Shown here: positions 26,032 to 35,403 of the stretch, in pieces | How the letters are laid out: each line of letters begins with the position of its first letter | How positions within the stretch are numbered: position 1 is the stretch's first letter | NCBI GenBank assembly: GCA_029262595.1 | Contig: JAJCZB010000033.1 | Location: 1 to 64,000 of the forward strand | Length of the DNA stretch: 64,000 bases | Reading direction: 5' to 3' | From: Candidatus Babelota bacterium | Lineage (GTDB): Bacteria; Babelota; Babeliae; Babelales; Vermiphilaceae | Notes under the pieces: generated by a model | What the model was told of the DNA's origin: nothing | Seen by the model: only the letters and a program-made list of their open reading frames with translations | Databases searched by the model: none | Program-made: the position numbers and the translations under genes

Positions 26032-26715
26032 TTACCTCCGTACTGTTGGTGTATCTTCATCAGGAATCACAATCGGCCTTGGAGCCATTTCTGGGTCATG
26101 CACATTCCAGATGAATGCATGTTCTTTTTCTGCCGAACGCACAAAGAAGGACATTGCTTGCATCGCATCTGAAATAATTGGCTCGTCGTTTTCATCGTTA
26201 AGACGGAATTTTACCCGATATGGCACTTTAAAACGATTCCATTTGCTACCAAAAAATTCTTGATATTCGGTGGGCAATTCAACTTCTTTAACCTCAAACG
26301 GTTGATAATCTTTACCGTTCACTTGCAAAAAGAGAGACCAGTATGATTCAGGAGTGCCCAGCTTTACATCATGAGTACTCAAAAGATAAAACGTAATGTA
26401 ATGACGATTCTCTTCGAGCTGACGTCTCAAGAAAGCGTTTTGCCGACTTTCAGATTCACCCATTCGCTTGATATGTAATTGCGCATACGCCATTTTCACC
26501 GTATCTGAAAGCCACATGATATCAAAGCTTGCCTTCGTTTGAAGCTGGTCATAAATCGTTACTGATTTCATGAATGGCTTTATATTCTCATCATATAATA
26601 CAACGTCCTCGCCTTGATAAAAATTACCTTTCCCCCAATCAATGAGGCGCCCACAGCTGCTGAGCAGTGCAAGCAGCACGATAGGCATTGCCGGAAACAT
26701 CTTCATTCTTTTCAT
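26032..26715 (-). CDS. Lipoprotein of unknown function
   Basis: 227 aa from the ATG at 26715 (GAGGT SD). The signal MKRMKMFPAMPIVLLALLSSC has a lipobox (LSSC) with Cys at position 21. The mature part is mostly beta and charged, with no enzyme motif seen. It is directly followed by rpiB with a 1 nt gap and transcribed away from the lolC/E gene, 89 nt away on the other strand. The outer-membrane lipoprotein trafficking gene next door fits a diderm envelope. Confidence 0.7.
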   Translation of the reverse strand: MKRMKMFPAMPIVLLALLSSCGRLIDWGKGNFYQGEDVVLYDENIKPFMKSVTIYDQLQTKASFDIMWLSDTVKMAYAQLHIKRMGESESRQNAFLRRQLEENRHYITFYLLSTHDVKLGTPESYWSLFLQVNGKDYQPFEVKEVELPTEYQEFFGSKWNRFKVPYRVKFRLNDENDEPIISDAMQAMSFFVRSAEKEHAFIWNVHDPEMAPRPIVIPDEDTPTVRR

Positions 26716-26804
26716 AAAGTACCTCGTTTTGTACAATGAGAGATATTGATAATAGTAGCGTAGAAAAAAGAGTCGTACTTTACAAGAACCAGCAGGAAGA
26801 TATT

Positions 26805-28028
26805 ATGAAATTACTCAGTTGGTATTTAGCTCGTCATTATTTACCCTTTCAAAGAGGGCAGTATGCCATCAGCACAATGGCAATCATTTCTTTTATCTCA
26901 ATTGCAGTCGGATCATTTGCGCTCGCACTCGTAACCGCTATCATGAACGGATTCCAGGTGTCGATTACCGAAAAAATGCAAAACATTCACCCACAAGCAA
27001 CTATCTATTCCTATCGCGATCCAATCGCGTTTGATGCGCTCAAAAAAGCACTGCTTAAAGAATTTCCTGAAGTTAATGCAATAAGCCCCTACGCTATTTC
27101 TCATCTTATGGTGCAATCTGATGCAATGGAAGATGACGACGTGCCAATAGTTGCTGCATTTAAAGCGATTGATCCTGATACTGAATCACTTGTATCATCT
27201 CTCAAGCAAAAAATCATTCAGGGCAATCTTTCCGACGTAAAAGAAAACAGGGTCATGATTGGGAAAGCGATGGCAGATACATTAGGAGTTACTGTCGGGG
27301 ACACCGTTACCGCACTCTATATTGAGCAACCTACCGGCAAACAAAAAAAGGTGACCGTGCATCAAAAAGAAGTTGTGGTCGGAAGCATATTTGAAACAGG
27401 TATTGACGAATACGATAACAAAACCATCTATAGTTCATTTGATTTTTTTAATACACTCTTTCCCGATCAAGGCATTACGCAAGTAGGAATAGCATTTCAA
27501 CCTTCCGTCAATCCTGAAAGCGTTATACCTCGCATCAAAAATTACATCAAATTGAGCGTTCTGACATGGCAAGATTTATACCTCCCCCTTGTTTCTGCGC
27601 TTATATTAGAAAAATATGCAATGTTTCTTATTTTGCTCTTAATAACTATTGTCGCAAGCATGAATATCATTGCACTTCTCTTCATGATCATTACCCATAA
27701 ACGTTCTGACATTGCAATACTGCGCGCAATGGGGCTCAGTCATTCTGTAATTGCCCGTTCGTTCATACTGCTTGGGCTTACTATTTCGATTATTGCTACG
27801 CTCTGCGGCCTGATCGCTGCATGGGTGGCCAGTTTTATTCTTGAGCACTATCCTTTTATTCAACTTCCGGATGTTTATTATGTTTCTCATCTACCCGCGC
27901 GCATGGAATTAAGTATCATTGTTCTGGTATTTTTACTGATTATGTGTATTACTTTTGTAGCATCTTGGTTTTCAGCACGACGCGTTCGCTCAATAAACAT
28001 TGCAAATGTTTTACGTTTTGAAGGATAG
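26805..28028 (+). CDS. LolC/LolE-type lipoprotein-releasing permease
   Basis: 407 aa from the ATG at 26805 (AGGAAG SD). The start KLLSWYLARHYL and the first helix (AIISFISIAVGSFALALVTAIMNGF) match the LolC/E family. A large periplasmic domain (about 50-270) and three C-terminal helices (MacB/FtsX-like topology) complete the protein. With the ATPase LolD it would extract lipoproteins from the inner membrane; lolD is not in the window. A single protein may serve both C and E roles, as in LolF-type systems (inference). Confidence 0.85.
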   Translation: MKLLSWYLARHYLPFQRGQYAISTMAIISFISIAVGSFALALVTAIMNGFQVSITEKMQNIHPQATIYSYRDPIAFDALKKALLKEFPEVNAISPYAISHLMVQSDAMEDDDVPIVAAFKAIDPDTESLVSSLKQKIIQGNLSDVKENRVMIGKAMADTLGVTVGDTVTALYIEQPTGKQKKVTVHQKEVVVGSIFETGIDEYDNKTIYSSFDFFNTLFPDQGITQVGIAFQPSVNPESVIPRIKNYIKLSVLTWQDLYLPLVSALILEKYAMFLILLLITIVASMNIIALLFMIITHKRSDIAILRAMGLSHSVIARSFILLGLTISIIATLCGLIAAWVASFILEHYPFIQLPDVYYVSHLPARMELSIIVLVFLLIMCITFVASWFSARRVRSINIANVLRFEG

Positions 28029-28030
28029 GA

Positions 28031-29200
28031 ATGAAGATTGCGTGCAAAATACGCTCATGGGAATGCGCAAGACAACCCGTATTTGTTCGAGCTGACCTTA
28101 ACGTTCCATTGCAAAATAATACGATTGCCAACGATAGGCGCCTGCGCGGTATACAGCCCACCCTGGACGAATTAATTAAAAAAGGCGCAATAATTGTTTT
28201 AGCTTCTCACATTGGTCGCCCTAAAAAAAAAGAGCCGCACCTATCTACTAAGATTTTAATCCCATGGTTTGAAAAACAGGGATACGCTATCACTTTTTGC
28301 AAAACAATCGAGGAGGCTATAGAAAAAGAAAAAATCGCCCGAAAGGGATCAATTTTACTCCTAGAAAACTTACGCTTTTTCCCTGAAGAAAAAGCTCGAG
28401 ATCGCACCTTTATTACCGCCCTTGCGTCTCTTGCTGATTGGTACGTCAACGATGCATTTGCAACGCTTCATCGCAATGATGCATCTCTTGCAGACTTAGC
28501 ATATGAATTTGCAGCCGATCATCGTTCAATTGGATTTCTTATTGAAAAAGAACTTACAATCCTCAACAAATTTTTACATGGTTCAAAAAAGCCAGTGTGT
28601 GCGATTCTTGGAGGAGGAAAAATAGCTGATAAGCTTCCACTTATAAATAATTTACTTACTTTTGCAGATTATATCTTATTATGCCCTGCCCTTGCTTTTA
28701 CATTTGAAAAAGCTATAGGTAAAAAAACGGGAAAATCGTTGGTAGATGATGAATCTATTCCAAAAGCTCTTACTATTCTGAAAAAAGCACAGCTCATGAA
28801 TATACCGATTGTACTTCCTCAAGATTATCAAGTTGCCGGCGGTGCAATTGACGGACCCCTCTCAATAGTCCCATCGGATGATATTCCCGATAATGGTATT
28901 GGCGTATCCATTGGTCCAGAATCATTGCGCGTGTTTAATGAGTACATCCAAAAAAGCGGTTCTATTTTCTATAACGGCGCGATGGGATTTCCGGATCGGC
29001 CCGAGACTCTAGAAGGCCTCAAGTCACTTCTTACTGATATCTCCACAGCAAGTGGCACTAGCATTGTCGCTGGAGGAAATTCTATTGCAATTGCAGATCA
29101 ACTTTCTTTGACAGGTATCACCTATTACTCAACTGGGGGAGGGGCGACGCTCACCTATCTCAGCGGAATAAAACTTCCCGGCCTAGAGCCGTTTTATTAA
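28031..29200 (+). CDS. pgk: Phosphoglycerate kinase, divergent
   Basis: 389 aa glycolytic enzyme transferring phosphate between 1,3-bisphosphoglycerate and ADP. Conserved blocks: FVRADLNVPL, SHIGRPK, LLENLRFF, NDAFATLHR, GGGKIADK (194-201, catalytic-site Lys197) and STGGGATL. Deviations: the nucleotide-site GGGDS/T block reads GGNS (N350 replaces the Mg-binding Asp), and the usual NGPMGVFE reads NGAMGFPD. It starts 2 nt after lolC/E. Family membership is certain; normal activity is not. It overlaps the convergent gene at 29197 by 4 nt. Confidence 0.92.
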   Translation: MKIACKIRSWECARQPVFVRADLNVPLQNNTIANDRRLRGIQPTLDELIKKGAIIVLASHIGRPKKKEPHLSTKILIPWFEKQGYAITFCKTIEEAIEKEKIARKGSILLLENLRFFPEEKARDRTFITALASLADWYVNDAFATLHRNDASLADLAYEFAADHRSIGFLIEKELTILNKFLHGSKKPVCAILGGGKIADKLPLINNLLTFADYILLCPALAFTFEKAIGKKTGKSLVDDESIPKALTILKKAQLMNIPIVLPQDYQVAGGAIDGPLSIVPSDDIPDNGIGVSIGPESLRVFNEYIQKSGSIFYNGAMGFPDRPETLEGLKSLLTDISTASGTSIVAGGNSIAIADQLSLTGITYYSTGGGATLTYLSGIKLPGLEPFY

Positions 29201-29730
29201 AAGACTGGGCAAAAACTTATCAAGCACAACCCTTCGAGTAAATAATCGCAATCGCACGAATCTCTGTTGTGCTTTTCATACATGAGAATTCCGTGATTAT
29301 CGTGCTTCATATTCCACGCATAATAAGAAGGGTTTTCCAGCTCAAGATCGCGAGCAATATCTTTTACAATTTGCTCATCTGTCGCTCCTTGCTTCACACA
29401 GCTTTCTTTTTGAAAACAACGAACCTTATTATTGTATACAGACTTTCTCATATGATCGGAAAAACATTCTTGATCGCTCCAAATATCATTCTTTTGCGTA
29501 AACGCCTCTGGACGATAAAAACCAGCAACACCTTTCAAACAATCAAAGTCTGGATTATCAACTACATATGCAGCTTTCTCTAAATCAAAACAATCTTGCT
29601 TACCAAGTTCATGCAATACAAACTCAACCACATTGTCGCGCCCATGCATCCCTAAAATTTTACGCGGCAACGCACTTAAAAAATGCGCTATCTTTTGTTT
29701 GCGCTCGGCAAGAAAATTTTTTTGCTTCAT
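29197..29730 (-). CDS. Cys-rich protein of unknown function
   Basis: 177 aa from the ATG at 29730 (AAAGGG SD; a GTG two codons earlier is the alternative). There is no signal peptide. A helical N-terminal half includes ALPRKILGMHGRDNVVEFVLHEL. Multiple Cys are spread through the second half, ending in CDCDYLLEGLCLISFCPVF. The Cys could bind a metal or form disulfides. I do not recognise the family. It overlaps the end of pgk by 4 nt in the convergent direction. Confidence 0.55.
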   Translation of the reverse strand: MKQKNFLAERKQKIAHFLSALPRKILGMHGRDNVVEFVLHELGKQDCFDLEKAAYVVDNPDFDCLKGVAGFYRPEAFTQKNDIWSDQECFSDHMRKSVYNNKVRCFQKESCVKQGATDEQIVKDIARDLELENPSYYAWNMKHDNHGILMYEKHNRDSCDCDYLLEGLCLISFCPVF

Positions 29731-29892
29731 TCCCACCCTTTCTTTTTAATGATTTATCATCTACCTCTTTTTTCTAGGCTACCAAAGCTTTGGCAATAAA
29801 ATCAATCGCCCCCTCTCTTATAGTCAATGTGTATTTTCGCCCTCAAATGAGCCTCTGGATTAATAAGGCGACATATGACAAACTGAAACTAA

Positions 29893-29920
29893 TTGACACT
29901 TTCATTTTCTCTCTTATATT
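29893..29920 (+). promoter_or_regulatory. Sigma-70-like promoter for the kinase-like gene
   Basis: TTGACA at 29893-29898, 16 nt spacer, TATATT at 29915-29920. It lies inside the longest possible frame of the next gene, so it decides for the downstream start at 29955. Confidence 0.6.
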
Positions 29921-29954
29921 TTTAGAGAACTTCAACTCTACAATTAGGCTCCAC

Positions 29955-31040
29955 ATGAAGCAAATAGTTAAAGCAGCTCAGTATAGTACGCTTATTTTTT
30001 TAGTTTTTGGTTTTTTTTCCCTTATTGCCCGGCACCCATTTCGTTTGCCCAATCTCGATTTTCCTGTGATAACAGTTTCTTGGAATAAACACAGTGAAAC
30101 ATACTCTATGCGAACTCCGTACGTTCGATTTCACCCCTTGTTTACATTTAAAACAGAAGACTTTAAAAAATATGTCCTCCCAAATGAGATTGCTTATTTA
30201 CATGATTCCACTCAAAAAATGCAAAGCTCCGTTTTATCAAAACTGATCGAAGAAGCGTTAACCGAAATAAAAACACAGAAAAAAAGAATAAAAAAAAGAA
30301 AACATCTTTCTCATTTTCAGGTGTTACAGCATAAAAATTTTAATTATAAAAAATCATGTGGGCTTATTGTTTTAAAATTTAACGACTACCCGCTTGTGGT
30401 TAAGCTGTTTCTTGAACAACCCTCAACCTTTTTAGATTTGCATGCGACTGGCATTGAGCCCATGTTCTTCTTCTATATGGGAGGGGGTGCAAATAGGCAT
30501 TTAAGCGGTTTTACTCGTATAAAAAACAGAGAGGCCATCATTGATAAAATCGCACGCAAAGATCGATGGAAAGATCATGTTTCTGTTCCGCGAAAATGGT
30601 TTTGGTTTCCGCAAAAGCAAAAAGACATGCTTCTGACTGCACAAAATCTTGCGGGGCACGACACAGTAGAAACACGTATCCCTGGAATATACGCGGTAAT
30701 TGCTGATCTCGTCGATATGGAAGCTGACACGGAGCACATTACTCCAAAAGTAAAAAGCGAAATAATCATGCAGCTGTGCAATGATCTGGATATGTTTGTG
30801 GACCCACACGATAAAAACTACGTGTTTTCACAAGATAAAAAAACGGCGCGATTCAAAATTACTATTGTAGATACAGAGCATTTTCCCACGATGGTAGGAA
30901 TATTGCACGAGAAAAATTTCAAAAATCATAATCGTTGGTATACCTATCTCGCAGGAAAATGCTTTCATGACATGTACTTACAAACAAAGCGTGATCTTTT
31001 TAATGCGCAAGGAAAAATTAGCGCATTAGCTCTTATGTAA
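29955..31040 (+). CDS. Membrane-anchored protein with kinase-like motifs
   Basis: 361 aa from the ATG at 29955, because the promoter at 29893-29920 lies upstream of it and inside any longer frame. One transmembrane segment (about 11-25) precedes a long domain. That domain has features of the protein-kinase fold in the right order: a VAIK-like strand PLVVKLFLE (K150), a catalytic-loop-like D283-PHDK-N288 and a metal-site strand IVDTEHF (D306). D-x4-N spacing equals the kinase catalytic loop. The glycine loop is not clear. Could be an atypical kinase or a pseudokinase; the assignment is tentative. The 3' end overlaps the convergent gene at 31033. Confidence 0.5.
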   Translation: MKQIVKAAQYSTLIFLVFGFFSLIARHPFRLPNLDFPVITVSWNKHSETYSMRTPYVRFHPLFTFKTEDFKKYVLPNEIAYLHDSTQKMQSSVLSKLIEEALTEIKTQKKRIKKRKHLSHFQVLQHKNFNYKKSCGLIVLKFNDYPLVVKLFLEQPSTFLDLHATGIEPMFFFYMGGGANRHLSGFTRIKNREAIIDKIARKDRWKDHVSVPRKWFWFPQKQKDMLLTAQNLAGHDTVETRIPGIYAVIADLVDMEADTEHITPKVKSEIIMQLCNDLDMFVDPHDKNYVFSQDKKTARFKITIVDTEHFPTMVGILHEKNFKNHNRWYTYLAGKCFHDMYLQTKRDLFNAQGKISALALM

Positions 31041-31566
31041 GGCTTGTTTTCAGATTTTTAAACCAGTCGCCTACTTTGCTTGTTACTTTAGTAACTTGCC
31101 CGCGTACACCATCGAAAAATTCTTTCGTCCCATCGGACAGTTTTTTTCTAGAGAAAGCAACCTTTGTTTTGCTTGGGGCTTGAGTAGCTGCGCGGAATTT
31201 TGAATATGTGCCATACCAATCAAGAAAATCTCGAGCCTCTGCTCGTTCTTTGTCGTATGACTTATCAAGGTAACGTACATCCGCTAAAAGCGTCTGTATA
31301 TCCTGCGCCCATGCTTTGTGCTCAGTCTTCATGCTATCGAGCGCTGTTTGATAAATGTCAGCCCGAAGCGATCTTCTTTCTTTTTCATCTTTTGTGTTAA
31401 TTCGAGCATTCAGGGTTCCGTAGTAGTCTGCAAACTTTTCCCTCAAAGGCGCCTCTACTACGCGGTTAACAAATGATTTAAAATCTTTTTCCACAAAAGA
31501 AAGCGCGTGTGCGAGTGATGGCAGCGAAAATAGCAGCGCAATTGAAAAGATAATTCTTTTGCTCAT
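31033..31566 (-). CDS. Secreted helical protein of unknown function
   Basis: 177 aa. A clean signal peptide (RIIFSIALLFSLPSLAHA) is followed by a charged alpha-helical protein with many Lys/Arg/Asp residues and two Trp-containing helices (WAQDIQTLL, FLDWYGTY). A basic C-terminus ends in WFKNLKTSLT. No motif recognised. Upstream of it on the same strand is dnaA (stop at 31600), so it may be read from the dnaA transcript; the 33 nt gap carries an SD. Confidence 0.6.
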   Translation of the reverse strand: MSKRIIFSIALLFSLPSLAHALSFVEKDFKSFVNRVVEAPLREKFADYYGTLNARINTKDEKERRSLRADIYQTALDSMKTEHKAWAQDIQTLLADVRYLDKSYDKERAEARDFLDWYGTYSKFRAATQAPSKTKVAFSRKKLSDGTKEFFDGVRGQVTKVTSKVGDWFKNLKTSLT

Positions 31567-31599
31567 AAACTCTCTCCTTATAATAAAACATAGTGATAC

Positions 31600-32994
31600 T
31601 TACTGAGTTCGAATTTCTGTCTCTAATTTCCCAATTTTTTCAAGCAACTCTTTGTTGGTTTTCAATTGCCATTCAATTTTTTGCAAACCATGCATAACTG
31701 TTGAATGATCCCTTCCACCCAGAAATCCACCAATATCACGCAATGATTTATCCGTCAATTTTTTCATAAGAAACATCGTAATATGACGCACCTCTGAAAG
31801 CTCTTTGTTGCGCAACTTTGAACACAAATCACTATGCTTATAAGAATAATACTTTTCGATCGTGTTCATTATTTTTTCAAAATCAACATTAAGATTATGC
31901 GAGGGGTGCGATGAGCGAACTAAAACTTTACGAGCAAGATCAATACTAATAGTTTGCTTAGTGAGCGCTGAAAACGCCATGACGCGAATTAACGATCCTT
32001 CAAGTTCGCGTATATTACCAAAGCTATGCTCAGCTACAAAGTGAGCAACTTCGTCGTCCAATTGTTCTCCATTTAAAGACGCTTTCTTTTTTAAAATAGC
32101 TATTTTTGTCTCTAAGCTTGGTTCGTGTATATCTGTGACCAAACCACACGCCAAGCGTGATCGCAAACGATCAGCAATACCCTTCAAGTCTTGAGGGAAT
32201 GTGTCGCTTGAAAAAACAATCTGCTTATTAGATTCATACAATGCATTGAAAATATGGAAAAAAGCTTCTTGCGTGTGCTCTTTGTGTGCAATGAATTGCA
32301 TATCATCAACCAGTAAAACATCTATTGCATGATATTTACTCTGAAATTTATGCACTTTATTAAATCGAATTGCTGTAATAAATTCGCTCACAAATCGATC
32401 GGCCGTTTGATAGAGAACTGCCGCTTTTTTATACCGTTGCCGAATTGCATTTCCGATCGCATGCATAAGATGCGTTTTGCCAAGACCAGACTTTCCATAA
32501 ATAAATAATGGGTTATAGCGCGTTCCCGGCTGTTCGGTAACCGCATGTGCTGCAGCATAGGCAAGAGAATTATTCGGCCCAACTACGAACGTATCAAATG
32601 AATAACTACTATTAATATTTCCAATTTTTTTAGAGTCAACTTTGATCAGTGAAGACGAGCGAGGTTTTCCGTTTGGAATAACCGATGCAGGCACTACTTG
32701 CACCCCTTTGGGGCTTGACTCTGTTGATACGGATTTTGCCTCTGACGCTTTTTGCGATAAAAATTCAATACGTGGATTTTCCGCATGCAAAAGCCGCCCT
32801 AAATGCAATTGCATTAGCGTTAAATAATGTTTTTTTACCCAATTCCTTACAAAAGAATTAGGCGCTACAAGATATACTACCCCCTCGATTGCATCCCATC
32901 GCTCAAATACAATCGCCTTAAACCACGTTTCAACTACTCGACTCCCCGCTTCCTCGCGAATGATAGTAAGAAATTCATTCCAAATCATGTGCAT
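31600..32994 (-). CDS. dnaA: Chromosomal replication initiator DnaA
   Basis: 464 aa AAA+ initiator that binds DnaA boxes and opens oriC. Domain I (about 1-80), a linker (85-130), the AAA+ domain with Walker A GKSGLGKT (167-174) and Walker B VDDMQF, and the C-terminal DNA-binding domain with signature GGRDHSTVMHG are all present. Length is normal. It is not beside dnaN or recF and I see no cluster of TTATCCACA-like boxes in the flanking spacers, so the origin may be elsewhere. Confidence 0.97.
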   Translation of the reverse strand: MHMIWNEFLTIIREEAGSRVVETWFKAIVFERWDAIEGVVYLVAPNSFVRNWVKKHYLTLMQLHLGRLLHAENPRIEFLSQKASEAKSVSTESSPKGVQVVPASVIPNGKPRSSSLIKVDSKKIGNINSSYSFDTFVVGPNNSLAYAAAHAVTEQPGTRYNPLFIYGKSGLGKTHLMHAIGNAIRQRYKKAAVLYQTADRFVSEFITAIRFNKVHKFQSKYHAIDVLLVDDMQFIAHKEHTQEAFFHIFNALYESNKQIVFSSDTFPQDLKGIADRLRSRLACGLVTDIHEPSLETKIAILKKKASLNGEQLDDEVAHFVAEHSFGNIRELEGSLIRVMAFSALTKQTISIDLARKVLVRSSHPSHNLNVDFEKIMNTIEKYYSYKHSDLCSKLRNKELSEVRHITMFLMKKLTDKSLRDIGGFLGGRDHSTVMHGLQKIEWQLKTNKELLEKIGKLETEIRTQ

Positions 32995-33089
32995 CCAGAG
33001 CCTTTATTTTATCTGTAAAAATAGGGAGCAAGAAACAACTCCACTAGAGATATTAGTATAATCATTTTTTATGAAAAAAGAGTAAATAA

Positions 33090-34226
33090 TTATGCACGCT
33101 TAAGATAATGCATAATACCAGATGCGATGCCGCTGGCAATTTTTTGCTGATACGGCTTTAAAGAAAGAAGACGAGCTTCTTGCGGATGAGTTATAAATCC
33201 AACCTCTACGAGAACAGAAGGCATCTGAGTTCCAAGAAGTACCTGATACTCTCCGAGTTTTATTTGCCTATCTTTTACCATGTATGTAGAACGAACTGTC
33301 TTTAAAAGAGTATCGTGAATACACGAAGCCAATACATTGCTTTTTTTGCTTTTTTCAGCACGCGAAGTCTTATTGCACTCTTGGACAAATGTATTGATGG
33401 GAGAACTATCGCCTCCTGTATGTGTAAACAATGAAGGATCAAAAAAATACGTCTCGATACCATGCGCTATTGGATTGGTTGTTGCGTTAGCATGTATCGA
33501 AACAAAAAGATCCGCATTCTGGCTGTTTGCGGCGCTAGTACGGATATCAAGCGGCACCGCAATATCCGCATCACGAGATAATGCCACCTGCACTCCCTGC
33601 GATCGTAATTGCTGCGCAACGTCTCGCCCTATTGCAAGAGTAAGATTTTTCTCTTGAAGAGAATGAGATACCGCGCCACAATCCGATCCTCCGTGCCCGC
33701 AGTCAACAATGACGCGGGCGGGACTTACAGACGCAGTGGTAATAATATTTTTACCAACGCGCTTTATCGCTTGTACCATTTTTTTATTATAGAGCTGAAT
33801 CTCAACTCCCTTTTGCAATTTCATTGTCTGAAAGTGATCATATTTCACCCCCACTGCCTGGGTGGGATACATCAGAGCAATCTCTAATCCTTTGCGCGTT
33901 GGGCTTGCTTTAACGCTACTCCGTATTGAGTATGATTGGTTTTTCGTTCTTTCCTGTAAAGTCTCTAGCGTCGATTCTAGCTCTTTAGAAACGGTAACGT
34001 TCGGAAAAAACAATACCTGCAACGTACGCTTATTTTTTGTAACAACTGAGCTCTCCACGCGTGGCTTTTGACTAAAATACAAAAGCATCGTTCCTACGCC
34101 TAACTTCTTTTCATTCTGCGCAGCGCCTTGATGAAAATATACCTTTTCCAATGTAATTCCTTGCTGCGCGTATACCGATGACGAAAGAAAAAATGCTGCA
34201 ATCATGCAGCGCATGTATGTATTCAT
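33090..34226 (-). CDS. N-acetylmuramoyl-L-alanine amidase, AmiC-like
   Basis: 378 aa exported zinc amidase that cuts peptide stems from glycan strands, used in daughter-cell separation. The signal peptide (MIAAFFLSSSVYA) is followed by an AMIN-like beta domain (about 30-160) and the Amidase_3 domain. Zinc ligands and catalytic residues: H178 (DCGHGG), E192 (QEKNL), H245 (SIHAN) and E341 (VEVGF). SD AAGGG. Together with murD, ftsW and rodA it shows that the organism makes and remodels peptidoglycan. Confidence 0.93.
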   Translation of the reverse strand: MNTYMRCMIAAFFLSSSVYAQQGITLEKVYFHQGAAQNEKKLGVGTMLLYFSQKPRVESSVVTKNKRTLQVLFFPNVTVSKELESTLETLQERTKNQSYSIRSSVKASPTRKGLEIALMYPTQAVGVKYDHFQTMKLQKGVEIQLYNKKMVQAIKRVGKNIITTASVSPARVIVDCGHGGSDCGAVSHSLQEKNLTLAIGRDVAQQLRSQGVQVALSRDADIAVPLDIRTSAANSQNADLFVSIHANATTNPIAHGIETYFFDPSLFTHTGGDSSPINTFVQECNKTSRAEKSKKSNVLASCIHDTLLKTVRSTYMVKDRQIKLGEYQVLLGTQMPSVLVEVGFITHPQEARLLSLKPYQQKIASGIASGIMHYLKRA

Positions 34227-34267
34227 AACCCTTCCCCCTTGTATTTTTCTTAGAAAATGATTCAGTA

Positions 34268-35290
34268 CTACACTCGTTCAATCCAATACGTTAATCGGCG
34301 AGACGCTTCCCATGAACGCACAAAGTCAGCAAGCGCATATCGCTGCTCTACATTTGAGTGCCCCTCTATCGCCGAATCATGACAAATTACTTCTTTCGTA
34401 CTCGCATCATACCCAACCACGGTTAAAAGATGCCCCTGGTTATATGGTCGCGGCGCCCTAGGCAACGAGCCTCGAACACTTACTACCGCAGGGACTCCTC
34501 GCTTCAATTGCGCATGAATATCTTGAAATGAATTAAGGCGCGTATTATAGCACGCTACCTTGCCTCGTGCGCACTCAAACATATGCGCCATATTAAACGG
34601 CCAACTACCATACGTCTTAAGTCCATTATCATAGCTTGCGCGAGCAAAGCGTAGGGGATCTATTGCGTAACGCGTAACAAATCGACTCAATACTGCGCAT
34701 GATACCGGAGAACATATACGATGATTTTCATCATGCTCGAGCGAAAATTGAGAAATTTTTGGCACATTTCGCAGATGCACCGAAACTAATTTGCCTACAT
34801 TTTTCTCGACATCTTCTGGAGCAAAACCATTCATATTTGCGGTAGTAACCGCAACGCTTTTTACCATCGAAAGCGACGCTCCTTTTGCCCCAACCACCTT
34901 TATGCGAAACGCATCAGCAAGCTGCAATGGCTCTACCTCTAATCGCACATGCACATATTTCGTAAACCCATCAGATGCAGTAGCATACGATTTTTGCTTG
35001 TCGCGCCCCCACTCCAGCATCCGATGCCACCTTCCCCATTTCATCGTATGCGCATTTCGTGCTTGCACAAAAAAAACAAAATGCCCCTTGCGAGGGCGAA
35101 GCGCATTCCACGAAAGCAATAACTGGGAATACATCGGAACACCCACTTTAGTAAAAAAGAAACAGTTATGCTGGCGCGCAAGCCCAGCTTCATCAGCAGT
35201 TATTTTTTTATGAAACAAATGAGCCCATTGGGCGCGAGCCGAATACGTAACGACACATGCAAGAAGCATGAGAGCGACTATTTTTTTCAT
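34268..35290 (-). CDS. Secreted C39-like (papain-fold) cysteine peptidase
   Basis: 340 aa from the ATG at 35290 (AAGGGG SD), which gives the signal peptide KKIVALMLLACVVTYSARA; an upstream in-frame extension of 92 codons has no support. A beta-rich N-terminal half of about 160 residues precedes a domain of the Peptidase_C39_2 type. Its nucleophile region is ICSPVSCAV, its His region GHLLTVVGYD, followed by ICHDSA with the supporting Asp. Family knowledge suggests a secreted endopeptidase; the substrate is unknown. It could act on host proteins or on the cell's own envelope. Confidence 0.75.
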   Translation of the reverse strand: MKKIVALMLLACVVTYSARAQWAHLFHKKITADEAGLARQHNCFFFTKVGVPMYSQLLLSWNALRPRKGHFVFFVQARNAHTMKWGRWHRMLEWGRDKQKSYATASDGFTKYVHVRLEVEPLQLADAFRIKVVGAKGASLSMVKSVAVTTANMNGFAPEDVEKNVGKLVSVHLRNVPKISQFSLEHDENHRICSPVSCAVLSRFVTRYAIDPLRFARASYDNGLKTYGSWPFNMAHMFECARGKVACYNTRLNSFQDIHAQLKRGVPAVVSVRGSLPRAPRPYNQGHLLTVVGYDASTKEVICHDSAIEGHSNVEQRYALADFVRSWEASRRLTYWIERV

Positions 35291-35403
35291 CTCACTACCC
35301 CTTTTTAAAAAAATCGTAATAAAAATTAGCAACCCATCCGAACACAAATATATATTACCATTTGAACTTATACAATAGCAATCGTTATCGATAAATAAAG
35401 TCC

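Noticed and set aside
32995-33089. oriC next to dnaA
   Set aside because: The spacer is short and AT-rich but I find no cluster of DnaA boxes; single TTTTCCACA-like strings elsewhere lie in coding sequence.
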